The notes beneath the pieces are model-generated. The model ran no database searches. It had not been told where the DNA came from and was given only the letters and a program-made list of their open reading frames with translations. 6,489 nt of DNA from Bordetella parapertussis (GTDB taxonomy: Bacteria; Pseudomonadota; Gammaproteobacteria; Burkholderiales; Burkholderiaceae_B): contig CAMBLP010000117.1 of the NCBI GenBank assembly GCA_945868195.1, positions 1 to 6,489 of the forward strand, written 5' to 3'. Each line of letters starts with the position of its first letter. Positions within the stretch are counted from its first letter, which is position 1. Positions 1-6,489 of this stretch are shown here, in pieces. The position numbers and the translations under genes were made by a program.

Positions 1-930
1 AAAGCCGAGCTCGGCAAACAAGCGCAGGCCACCTTTCAAAAGCTCGCCACCCGCGACCAAGAGGTCGCGAGCGTACTTTCTCAGGACGAAATTACAGAAT
101 GGAGTTTTGGCAAACTCCCTGAACTCATGGAGATTCGTCGTAAAGATCAAGTTGTCTTGGGCTATCCAGCACTCGTTGAGCGTGGCGCTGCCTGCGCGTT
201 GGATGTCTTCGATGATCCGCAGGTTGCACTTCAAGCACACAAGCGCGGTCTGGTTCGCTTGTTCCGCCTGGCCTTGCGCGAACAGGTCAAGTTTCTTGAA
301 AAAAATCTGCATGAGCTGACAAAAATGGGCATGCTTTATTTACAGCTTGGCACGCAGGAGCAACTCAGAGACCAAATTATTGATTGCGCCTTGATCGGAG
401 CCTGTCTGGCCGAACCTTGGCCGGATGATGCACAGACCTTTGAGGCGCGACGTCAGGAGGCCAAGACTAAACTTGGGCTTCTCGCCCAAGAGGTCGCACG
501 ACTCGCGTTTAACGTCCTTGAGGGATGGGCTGCGGTTGCGCGCAAACTTCCTCAGGCGAAAACCAGCCCCGCAGCCTATGCTGATTTACAGCAACACCTG
601 CAACAGCTTGTCTCTGCGCGTTTTATTGTGGAAACACCCTATAGCCAACTTGTGCATGTGCCGCGTTACCTCAAAGCCGCGGTCGCGCGGATCGACAAAC
701 TTAAGCTTGATCCGGCCCGAGATGCGCGCCTCATGGCGGAAATGGCACCCGTGCTGACCCAGTACAGTCGAGCCCGCATTGCGCTCAAGGGGGCACCAGA
801 CGTAGGGCTCGACGAGTTTCGTTGGTTATTGGAGGAGTTGCGCGTTGCTCTCTTTGCTCAAGAGCTCCGCACACCGATGCCGGTATCGGTCAAGCGCTTG
901 CAAAAAACCTGGGAGGCCATGCAGCGCTAA
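1..930 (+). CDS. hrpA: ATP-dependent RNA helicase HrpA, C-terminal part (5' end outside window)
   Basis: The reading frame is open from the first base to TAA at 928-930, giving 309 residues with no start in the window. ATG codons inside it, such as the one at 127, are internal methionines. The protein matches the C-terminal domain (DUF3418 type) found only at the end of HrpA. Recognisable stretches are WSFGKLPELMEIRR (about residues 34-47), the block around ALREQVKFLEKNL, LGTQEQLRDQI, and a long helical tail ending VKRLQKTWEAMQR. HrpA is a large (about 1300-residue) cytoplasmic DEAH-box helicase of the DExH family. In E. coli it acts in mRNA processing and in rescuing stalled or collided ribosomes. 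The DEAH core, winged-helix and OB-fold regions would lie upstream, so activity cannot be judged here. The gene converges on lpxO with a 41-bp gap. The domain assignment is from remembered family sequence and is strong. Confidence 0.93.
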   Translation, partial: KAELGKQAQATFQKLATRDQEVASVLSQDEITEWSFGKLPELMEIRRKDQVVLGYPALVERGAACALDVFDDPQVALQAHKRGLVRLFRLALREQVKFLEKNLHELTKMGMLYLQLGTQEQLRDQIIDCALIGACLAEPWPDDAQTFEARRQEAKTKLGLLAQEVARLAFNVLEGWAAVARKLPQAKTSPAAYADLQQHLQQLVSARFIVETPYSQLVHVPRYLKAAVARIDKLKLDPARDARLMAEMAPVLTQYSRARIALKGAPDVGLDEFRWLLEELRVALFAQELRTPMPVSVKRLQKTWEAMQR

Positions 931-940
931 AGCTTAGCGC
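924..940. terminator. Short hairpin at the hrpA/lpxO convergent junction, possible weak terminator
   Basis: GCGCTAA (924-930) and TTAGCGC (934-940) form a perfect 7-bp inverted repeat around the 3-base loop AGC. The left arm contains the hrpA stop codon TAA. No T-run follows on the plus strand, and on the minus strand the nearest T-run (revcomp of 902-907) lies well beyond the stem. It therefore lacks the form of a standard intrinsic terminator. It may act as a 3'-end stabilising hairpin or a weak two-way stop between the convergent genes, or be chance. Confidence 0.3.
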
Positions 941-971
941 CTCAGGTCGTGTGGCACCATGTCGTCATGAT

Positions 972-1871
972 TTACCAGACAATAAACAATACGATTGCCA
1001 AAGCAATCAAGCCAAATTTAGTGGCTTTATAGGCAGTCCGGTTGGCCTTTTTAAACGCACGACGTTTTTGATCAATGATCCAGTGGTAATGCGTCAGTTT
1101 ATTGACGAGGCCTGTCTGATCGGTTTCGGCATTGGGCGAACTTGCAGCGGACATGGCGATTTTGCCAAACCAGTGGTTGAACCACTGGGCCCAGCGCCAT
1201 TTAAGTGGGCGTTCGACGTCGCAAAATAAAATGATGCGATTTTGCTGGCTCTTGTTATAGGCATCGTGGATATAGGTTTCATCGAAAATGACGCCTTTTC
1301 CATCGCGCCAGCTATGTCGAATGCCATCCACGTCGATATAGCAGAGGTCGTCGTTCGGGGTCGCCAATCCCAGGTGGTAGCGCAAAGACCCCGCAAAAGG
1401 GTCTCGGTGTGGGTTGAGCTGACCGCCAGGAGGGAGCTCCGCGAACATCGCGGCCTTGACGGAGGGAATCTGGTTGAGCAGGGCGACTGTTTTAGGACAC
1501 AAAGCGACCGCGGAAGGGTGTTTGGCGTCATACCATTTCAGGTAAAAGCGCTTCCAACCGTACTTGAAAAAAGAATTAAAACCAATGTCATTATGGAGTT
1601 CGGGGGCTTTGATTTCTCGCAAACTTGCCAGATGCAGAGCCTCGTCGCGGATGGTTTCCCAGTTGTCTTCGAGCAGTTTGAGCTCGGGCATCGTGTCATT
1701 AGGAATATAGGGGGTTGTCGGCACGCGCGAGGTCAGCACCATGAATGCATTGATAGGGGCCAAAATAATCGAATGATCAAGCAATTGGCGCCCAAGGGGA
1801 AGTCTGACGCGACCACGTAAATGAGCGAAGAGAATGGCGGCAATCCAGGTTCCAAGAACAATCCATTTCAT
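972..1871 (-). CDS. lpxO: Lipid A 2-hydroxylase LpxO (Fe(II)/2-oxoglutarate-dependent dioxygenase)
   Basis: This 299-residue protein belongs to the aspartyl/asparaginyl beta-hydroxylase-like family and most closely resembles LpxO, an inner-membrane enzyme that hydroxylates carbon 2 of a secondary acyl chain on lipid A. The iron-binding triad is visible: H155 and D157 in NPHRDPFAGSLRYHLGL, and H202 in DETYIHDAYN. R212 in NRIILFCDVERPL is the likely 2-oxoglutarate-binding arginine. A hydrophobic segment spans about residues 3-18, followed by the family-typical FAHLRGRVRLPLGRQLLDHS; a second hydrophobic stretch is near 34-47. A C-terminal segment (about 286-299, ending IALAIVLFIVW) would anchor the other end, leaving the catalytic domain cytoplasmic. 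Length matches the family (about 300). I chose ATG at 1871 because AAGGGA lies 6 bases upstream; a GTG at 1901 would add 10 residues and bury that site. The gene diverges from dnaE. Substrate is inferred from homology. Confidence 0.9.
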   Translation of the reverse strand: MKWIVLGTWIAAILFAHLRGRVRLPLGRQLLDHSIILAPINAFMVLTSRVPTTPYIPNDTMPELKLLEDNWETIRDEALHLASLREIKAPELHNDIGFNSFFKYGWKRFYLKWYDAKHPSAVALCPKTVALLNQIPSVKAAMFAELPPGGQLNPHRDPFAGSLRYHLGLATPNDDLCYIDVDGIRHSWRDGKGVIFDETYIHDAYNKSQQNRIILFCDVERPLKWRWAQWFNHWFGKIAMSAASSPNAETDQTGLVNKLTHYHWIIDQKRRAFKKANRTAYKATKFGLIALAIVLFIVW

Positions 1872-1877
1872 GCTGTA

Positions 1878-1883
1878 TCCCTT
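1878..1883 (-). promoter_or_regulatory. Ribosome binding site deciding the lpxO start
   Basis: On the minus strand, AAGGGA followed by the 6-base spacer TACAGC precedes the ATG at 1871. This is the best Shine-Dalgarno match in the gap and favours the ATG over the in-frame GTG at 1901, which has no comparable site upstream. Confidence 0.6.
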
Positions 1884-1930
1884 GCTAAAACGTTGTGCCA
1901 CAAGCTCGCGGCGGTCATACTCACATTGCG

Positions 1931-1959
1931 ACTAAAAATAACGATAGGTGATCTAACAA
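1931..1959 (-). promoter_or_regulatory. Candidate sigma70 promoter for lpxO
   Basis: Reading the minus strand, TTGTTA (revcomp of 1954-1959; 4 of 6 to TTGACA) is separated by exactly 17 bases from TTTAGT (revcomp of 1931-1936; 4 of 6 to TATAAT). Transcription would start near 1924, giving a leader of about 50 bases that includes the AAGGGA site. The match is weak and made by eye. The -35 box overlaps one copy of the ATAGGT-type repeat, so a repeat-binding protein could affect lpxO as well as dnaE. Confidence 0.25.
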
Positions 1960-1977
1960 TAGGTACAATTGACCTAT
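1940..1977. repeat. Operator-like ATAGGT repeats in the lpxO/dnaE divergent region
   Basis: AACGATAGGT (1940-1949) and AACAATAGGT (1955-1964) are direct repeats matching at 9 of 10 positions, with starts 15 bp apart. A third half-site in inverted orientation, ACCTAT (1972-1977), pairs with the second copy to make the near-palindrome ATAGGTACAATTGACCTAT (1959-1977), which runs into the first two bases of the dnaE ATG. CAATTG in the centre is itself a palindrome. Such spacing could be a regulator binding site, or in RNA a 6-bp stem with a 7-base loop covering the AGGT that is the only Shine-Dalgarno-like sequence before dnaE. The repeats are seen directly; any regulatory role is inference. I see no gene in the 1872-1975 gap. 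Confidence 0.35.
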
Positions 1978-4900
1978 GTCAGAAAGCGTCCATTCTCAGC
2001 CCTTCGTTCACCTTCGCATCCATTCCGAATACTCGGTGGTCGACGGTACGGTCCGCATTCCGGAGCTCATCCGTCGGGCTGCTCAGTTCGGCCAACCCGC
2101 AGTCGCTTTGACAGACCTGTCAAACGTGTTCGGCTTGATCAAGTTCTACAAAGAAGCCCGCTCGGCTGGCATCAAGCCAATCGCAGGTTGTGACGTTTGG
2201 CTGACCAATGACGAAGACCGAGACAAACCATACCGTATTTTACTGCTCGTCGCGAGTCGTGCGGGATATTTGGCGTTATGTGAGCTCTTGACCCGCGCCT
2301 GGCTCACAAATGCCCATCGTGGCCGCGCTGAAATGCGCCGTGAGTGGCTTGTCGGGGCACAAGGCTTGATTGCCTTGTCAGGCGCGCGTGCCGGCGATGT
2401 CGGCCAAGCTTTGATGGCTGGGAACCCGGAGTTGGCGAAAACCTTGGCGCTGCAATGGAAAAATGTGTTTCCAGGCGCCTATTACATCGAACTTCAGCGC
2501 ACCGAAGCCGAGGCTGATCAGTCTTATGTACGCGCGGCGCTTGCTTTAGCTTCCGAGTGTGATTTGCCCGTGGTGGCGACCCACCCTGTACAGTTTCTAG
2601 GGCCTGAGGACTTCTACCCTCACGAAGCGCGAGTCTGCATTTCCGAAGGTGAAATCCTCACGAATCCCCGCCGTCCTCGTCATTTCACGCCCGATCAGTA
2701 TCTGCAATCAACCGAAGCCATGGTTGAGCGATTTAGTGACGTGCCCTCTGCCTTGGCCAACGCGGTGGCGATTGCGCAGCGTTGCAATTTGACACTGACA
2801 CTTGGGCAGCCCCAGTTGCCTGACTTTCCAACACCAGAGGGTTTTTCTCTGGATGATTATTTGATTCATCTCTCCGAGATTGGTCTTGAAAAACGGATGT
2901 TGCAGTTGTTTCCGGACAGCGAAGAGCGCACTCGCGCGATGCCTCAGTATTCGGCTCGTCTGGCGCTTGAGTGTCAAACCATCATTAACATGGGTTTCCC
3001 CGGGTACTTTTTGATTGTTCAGGATTTTATTAACTGGGGCAAAAGCAATGGCGTACCTGTGGGGCCGGGCCGTGGTTCGGGAGCGGGCTCTTTGGTTGCG
3101 TATTCTCTAGGTATTACTGACCTGGATCCCATCCGCTATGACTTGCTGTTTGAGCGCTTCCTCAACCCTGAGCGGGTCTCGATGCCTGACTTCGATATCG
3201 ATTTTTGTCAGGATAATCGCGAGCGGGTCATCGAGTATGTCAAACAAAAGTACGGTCGTGAGGCGGTTAGCCAAATCGCGACCTTTGGTACGCTCGGAGC
3301 CAAAGCGGTGGTGCGTGATGCCGGACGCGTGCTCGATATGCCCTACATGCTTTGTGATGGTCTGTCCAAGCTGATCCCCCACAATCCTGCTGACCCTTGG
3401 ACGCTTGATCGTGCGCTCAAAGACGAACCTTCTTTCAAAGCCCGCTACGAATCCGAAGAAGAAGTCCGTGCGCTGGTGGATCTCGCCCGTCCGCTAGAGG
3501 GTCTGACGCGCAACGTCGGGATGCATGCGGGCGGTGTATTGATCGCTCCGGGCAAGCTCACGGACTTCTGTCCGCTTTATTGTCAGCCTGGTCAAGAAGG
3601 TAGCGCCTTTTCCCAGTTCGATAAGGACGACGTCGAGGCCGTGGGACTGGTCAAGTTCGATTTTTTGGGTTTGCGCAATCTGACGATTTTGGATTGGGCG
3701 GTACGCTTTGTGCGTGCCTTCAATCCTGCGATGCGAGACTTTGACATTATGTCTTTATCGCTGGATGATCCTGCGACCTACCAAATTCTTTGCGACGCTA
3801 ACACGACAGCTGTCTTTCAGCTCGAATCGCGTGGCATGAAGGATCTTCTTAAAAAGCTCCGCCCGAATACGTTCGAAGACATCGTCGCCGTGTTGGCGCT
3901 GTTTCGTCCCGGCCCGCTCGAGTCTGGCATGGTGGACGATTTCGTGAATCGCAAACACGGTCGCGCTTCAGTGGACTATTTTCACACTGACCTTGAAAAC
4001 ACACTTAAAAGCACTTATGGTGTGATTGTGTATCAAGAGCAGGTGATGTTGATCTCACAGATTATCGGAGGCTATTCACTGGGTGGCGCGGATTTGCTCA
4101 GACGCGCCATGGGCAAGAAAAAACCAGAGGAAATGGCGGCGCACCGTCAGTTGTTCGAGCAGGGCGCCATTAAAAAGGGCTATGACGCCAGACTCGCGGT
4201 CAAACTTTTCGACTTGATGGAGCTGTTTGCAGGCTACGGCTTCAACAAATCGCACTCTGCGGCCTATGCGCTGATCGCTTATCAGACTGCCTGGCTCAAG
4301 GCGCATCATCCCGCTGAGTTCATGGCGGCGACCTTATCGTCCGACATGGACGATACCGGCAAAGTTCAGATCTTTTGGCGTGATTGCCTGGCAAATGGCA
4401 TCAAGGTCTTACCACCTGATGTGAATGCTTCAGGCTATCGTTTCGATCCTGTCTCTGATGAGCACTCCGCAAACGGTTTGCCTCCACGTACGATTCGCTA
4501 CGGAATAGGCGCCGTCAAGGGTACGGGGCAGGGGGCAGTCGAGGAGATTTTACGTGTCCGTGCAGACGGTCCTTTCGTTTCTTTATTTGACTTCTGCCGC
4601 AGAATTGACCGTCATACGGTCAATCGACGCAGCATTGAGGCGTTAATTCGTGCCGGGGCCTTCGATCAGATCGAGCCAAATCGGGCCGCGCTTCTTGCTT
4701 CACTTGGCACAGCACTCGAAGCTTCGGAGCAAGCCGCTCGAAGTGCCAACCAAGTGTCCTTGTTCGGCGATGATGGTGCGGATGTGGTTGAAAGCGAGCT
4801 GGCGCAGTGCGCGCCCTGGGATCTACATGCTCGCCTGTCCGAAGAAAAACTTGCGCTGGGTTATTTTTTTAGTGGACATCTGTTCGATGCCTGGCGCGCA

Positions 4901-5464
4901 GAGGTCAGGAATTTTGTCACCAAAGCCTTAAATCGGCTCGAGCCTTCCCGTGATCCTCAATGGTTAGCTGGTGTGATCTCTGGATCTAGAACGACGATCA
5001 CTCGCCGAGGGAAAATGCAGTTCGTCATGCTGGATGACGGGACTGCCCAAGTCGAGGTGTCTGTCTATGCCGACCTGATGGAGCAACACCGTAATCGTTT
5101 GCGCGATGATCAGCTCCTGATTGTTCAGGCCAAGGTCACTAACGATGAATATTCCGGTGGAATGCGCGTGGTGGCCGAGCAGATTTACGATTTACAACTC
5201 GCTCGGGAGGCGCGTGCCAAAGCGTTGCGTATTCGTCTCAATGGGAATGCCGATGCGGCCATGTTAAAACGCATGCTCAATCCTTTTCGGGCTGCTCCGG
5301 AAAATGGCATGCCTGGCACTCCCGTCGAGATTCAGTATGAGACAGAGGGTGCATTTTGTACGCTCAGACTGGATGAGTCTTGGCGGGTCAGGTTGTCTGA
5401 CAAACTCGTCGAACAGCTGACAGAATGGACTTCGTTGGCAGATATTGAAGTAGCCTACAAATAA
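1976..5464 (+). CDS. dnaE: DNA polymerase III alpha subunit DnaE (replicative polymerase)
   Basis: At 1162 residues this is full length (E. coli DnaE is 1160) and is the catalytic subunit of the chromosomal replicase. The order is as expected: PHP domain (about 10-280, HLRIHSEYS at 12-20 and ALTDLSN at 44-50); palm and thumb (about 280-570) with GPGRGSGAGSLVAY at 363-376, PDFDIDF at 404-410 giving catalytic D407 and D409, and VKFDFLGLRNLTI giving D562; fingers with RPGPLESGMVDDFVNRKHG (644-662) and GYGFNKSHSAAYALIAYQ (753-770); internal beta-clamp motif QVSLF (926-930); OB fold (about 995-1075, GVISGSRTTITRRGK); and a C-terminal tau-binding region. The PHP metal motifs are degenerate, as in E. 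coli, so proofreading should come from a separate DnaQ. An in-frame TGA at 1970-1972 fixes ATG 1976 as the first possible start. Only AGGT, 11 bases upstream, resembles a ribosome site. The gene ends TAA-TAG-TGA. Confidence 0.98.
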   Translation: MSESVHSQPFVHLRIHSEYSVVDGTVRIPELIRRAAQFGQPAVALTDLSNVFGLIKFYKEARSAGIKPIAGCDVWLTNDEDRDKPYRILLLVASRAGYLALCELLTRAWLTNAHRGRAEMRREWLVGAQGLIALSGARAGDVGQALMAGNPELAKTLALQWKNVFPGAYYIELQRTEAEADQSYVRAALALASECDLPVVATHPVQFLGPEDFYPHEARVCISEGEILTNPRRPRHFTPDQYLQSTEAMVERFSDVPSALANAVAIAQRCNLTLTLGQPQLPDFPTPEGFSLDDYLIHLSEIGLEKRMLQLFPDSEERTRAMPQYSARLALECQTIINMGFPGYFLIVQDFINWGKSNGVPVGPGRGSGAGSLVAYSLGITDLDPIRYDLLFERFLNPERVSMPDFDIDFCQDNRERVIEYVKQKYGREAVSQIATFGTLGAKAVVRDAGRVLDMPYMLCDGLSKLIPHNPADPWTLDRALKDEPSFKARYESEEEVRALVDLARPLEGLTRNVGMHAGGVLIAPGKLTDFCPLYCQPGQEGSAFSQFDKDDVEAVGLVKFDFLGLRNLTILDWAVRFVRAFNPAMRDFDIMSLSLDDPATYQILCDANTTAVFQLESRGMKDLLKKLRPNTFEDIVAVLALFRPGPLESGMVDDFVNRKHGRASVDYFHTDLENTLKSTYGVIVYQEQVMLISQIIGGYSLGGADLLRRAMGKKKPEEMAAHRQLFEQGAIKKGYDARLAVKLFDLMELFAGYGFNKSHSAAYALIAYQTAWLKAHHPAEFMAATLSSDMDDTGKVQIFWRDCLANGIKVLPPDVNASGYRFDPVSDEHSANGLPPRTIRYGIGAVKGTGQGAVEEILRVRADGPFVSLFDFCRRIDRHTVNRRSIEALIRAGAFDQIEPNRAALLASLGTALEASEQAARSANQVSLFGDDGADVVESELAQCAPWDLHARLSEEKLALGYFFSGHLFDAWRAEVRNFVTKALNRLEPSRDPQWLAGVISGSRTTITRRGKMQFVMLDDGTAQVEVSVYADLMEQHRNRLRDDQLLIVQAKVTNDEYSGGMRVVAEQIYDLQLAREARAKALRIRLNGNADAAMLKRMLNPFRAAPENGMPGTPVEIQYETEGAFCTLRLDESWRVRLSDKLVEQLTEWTSLADIEVAYK

Positions 5465-5479
5465 TAGTGATTCAGCACA

Positions 5480-6489
5480 ATGCAAGACAAGCAATCTCTG
5501 AGAATCCTCCACTCCGAAGCTGCGACCGATTTTGGTGGTCAGGAACATCGCATCTTCAAAGAAATGATAGCCATGCGTGAGGGCGGGCATCATCTTGAGG
5601 CTGTATGTCAGCCCCATGCCGAACTCACCCTGCGTTTGCGAAGTGAGGGCTTTGTCGTTCATACGATTGAGATGGATGGTCCGTTAAATTTTCTTCGCGG
5701 TGTCGCCAAGACGCGCCGTATTCTCAAACAGGGTCGCTTTGACGTGCTTAATACCCATAGCCGTCGGGATACGATCGTTTGCGCGACGGCAGGCAGATTG
5801 GCGAGTACGCCTCTGATTGTGCGTACGCGACATCTTGCTAACCGAGTCAATTCGCTCTTGTCCTATACATGGCTCCCACATTGCGTGACAACAGATAGTC
5901 ACTTTGTCCGCCGTCAGTTAATCAACAAAGGTGTTGCTCCTGAGCGGATTGAAAATATTTACACGCCGGTATTTAAACCTGCCCCAATCGAACAATCTAC
6001 TTTGCGGCAAGAACTCGGTTTGACTGCTCAAGATGTCGTCGTGGGTTGTGTCGCAGCCCTGAGGCCAACCAAGGGGCATCTTGAACTCGTCCGAGCGATG
6101 GCGCCTCTTTTTTTAGAAAAAAGTCATTTGCACTTGGTCATCGTGGGGAGTGGTGAGACGGTTTTCCGTGCTCTCACACAACAAATCGCGACACTCGGTC
6201 TTGAAAAGCGCGTCCATTTAATGGGTAGAAGAGACGATGTGATGAATTTGATGGCGGGTTTTGACATGTTCTGCCTGACGACACGCCTCGAAGCCAGCGG
6301 TATGGTGTATCTCGAAGCAGCATGTGTCAAAATCCCCGTCATTGGAACGTCTGTTGGGGGTGTCCCGGAGATGTTGATGGATGGTCATACGGGTTATCTC
6401 GTTGAGCTCGATGATGATCAAAGCTTGCGGGATATCATCACCAGGCTAAGCGAGGATCCCGAACTCAGACAAAAGATGGGACGTGCGGG
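5480..6489 (+). CDS. Family 4 (GT-B) glycosyltransferase, probably envelope polysaccharide or LPS; 3' end outside window
   Basis: The frame is open from ATG 5480 to the window end, giving 336 complete codons. It reads as a retaining GT-B glycosyltransferase of the GT4 class, which transfers a sugar from a nucleotide-sugar donor. The N-terminal acceptor-side domain begins LRILHSEAATDFGGQEHR with the glycine loop GGQE (19-22), then FDVLNTHSRRDT (87-98) and VRTRH (114-118). The donor domain has AALRPTKGH (192-200; R195 and K198 likely phosphate contacts), LVIVGSGE (219-226), VHLMGRRDDV (245-254), and the E-x7-E signature EASGMVYLE (E271, E279), followed by GTSVGGVPEML. No signal peptide or membrane segment is seen, so it is probably cytoplasmic. 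Perhaps 20-50 residues are missing. In-frame TGA at 5468-5470 excludes an earlier start. The gap after the dnaE TAA is 15 bases with no clear ribosome site, suggesting coupled translation in one operon. Donor and acceptor cannot be told from sequence. Confidence 0.88.
   Translation, partial: MQDKQSLRILHSEAATDFGGQEHRIFKEMIAMREGGHHLEAVCQPHAELTLRLRSEGFVVHTIEMDGPLNFLRGVAKTRRILKQGRFDVLNTHSRRDTIVCATAGRLASTPLIVRTRHLANRVNSLLSYTWLPHCVTTDSHFVRRQLINKGVAPERIENIYTPVFKPAPIEQSTLRQELGLTAQDVVVGCVAALRPTKGHLELVRAMAPLFLEKSHLHLVIVGSGETVFRALTQQIATLGLEKRVHLMGRRDDVMNLMAGFDMFCLTTRLEASGMVYLEAACVKIPVIGTSVGGVPEMLMDGHTGYLVELDDDQSLRDIITRLSEDPELRQKMGRA

Noticed and set aside
127..930. A separate 267-residue gene starting at ATG 127
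   Set aside because: The frame stays open to base 1, and residues before the methionine (WSFGKLPEL) belong to the HrpA C-terminal domain, so this is an internal methionine of a truncated-by-window gene.
822..1229. A 135-codon plus-strand frame spanning the hrpA 3' end and the lpxO C-terminus
   Set aside because: It overlaps two genuine genes in another frame, has no ribosome site I can see, and has no recognisable domain.
1242..1820. A 192-codon open frame on the plus strand opposite lpxO
   Set aside because: It lies wholly antisense to a well-supported lpxO gene with intact active-site motifs and resembles no protein family I recognise; it is the shadow of the real frame.
1976..2820. An active metal-dependent PHP proofreading exonuclease in DnaE
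   Set aside because: The PHP motifs read HLRIHSEYS and ALTDLSN, as in E. coli-type DnaE, and lack the canonical HxH and TDH metal ligands, so the domain is probably structural.
5264..5662. A 132-codon minus-strand frame across the dnaE/glycosyltransferase junction
   Set aside because: It is antisense to conserved coding sequence of both genes and shows no family features.
1..6489. A defence system, mobile element, CRISPR array, tRNA or riboswitch hidden in the window
   Set aside because: Conserved housekeeping and envelope genes fill nearly all of it, the gaps are 41, about 100 and 15 bp, and no terminal repeats, spacer arrays, cloverleaf sequence or transposase motifs were seen.

Overview
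The window looks like ordinary chromosome from a betaproteobacterium, most likely of the order Burkholderiales. The protein sequences suggest this: a proteobacterial-type HrpA C-terminal domain, an E. coli-like DnaE about 1160 residues long with a degenerate PHP domain, and an LpxO-type lipid A hydroxylase. Base composition is moderately GC-rich by eye and looks even across the window. I see no insertion sequence, phage gene, tRNA, rRNA, CRISPR array or other sign of recent transfer. The genus call is inference.

Layout. Positions 1-930 (+) hold the C-terminal 309 codons of the ATP-dependent RNA helicase HrpA; its helicase core lies before the window. After a 41-bp gap containing a short hairpin, lpxO (972-1871) runs convergently on the minus strand. 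A gap of about 100 bp (1872-1975) separates lpxO from the divergent dnaE (1976-5464, +), the replicative DNA polymerase III alpha subunit. That gap holds the only notable non-coding structure: a repeated ATAGGT motif, one copy of which forms an inverted repeat running into the dnaE start codon. dnaE ends in three different stop codons in a row. Fifteen bases after the first of them, a GT-B family 4 glycosyltransferase begins (5480) and runs off the window end.

Function. Two of the four genes are envelope genes: lpxO modifies lipid A in the inner membrane, and the glycosyltransferase probably adds a sugar to lipopolysaccharide core or another surface glycan. They flank dnaE on both sides. dnaE and the glycosyltransferase are probably co-transcribed, while lpxO is transcribed away from them. 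HrpA belongs to a separate unit that meets lpxO tail to tail.

I found no previously undescribed system. The points most worth a second look are the repeats at the lpxO/dnaE divergent region, the possible structured or leaderless dnaE start, the triple stop, and the placement of dnaE between envelope genes.
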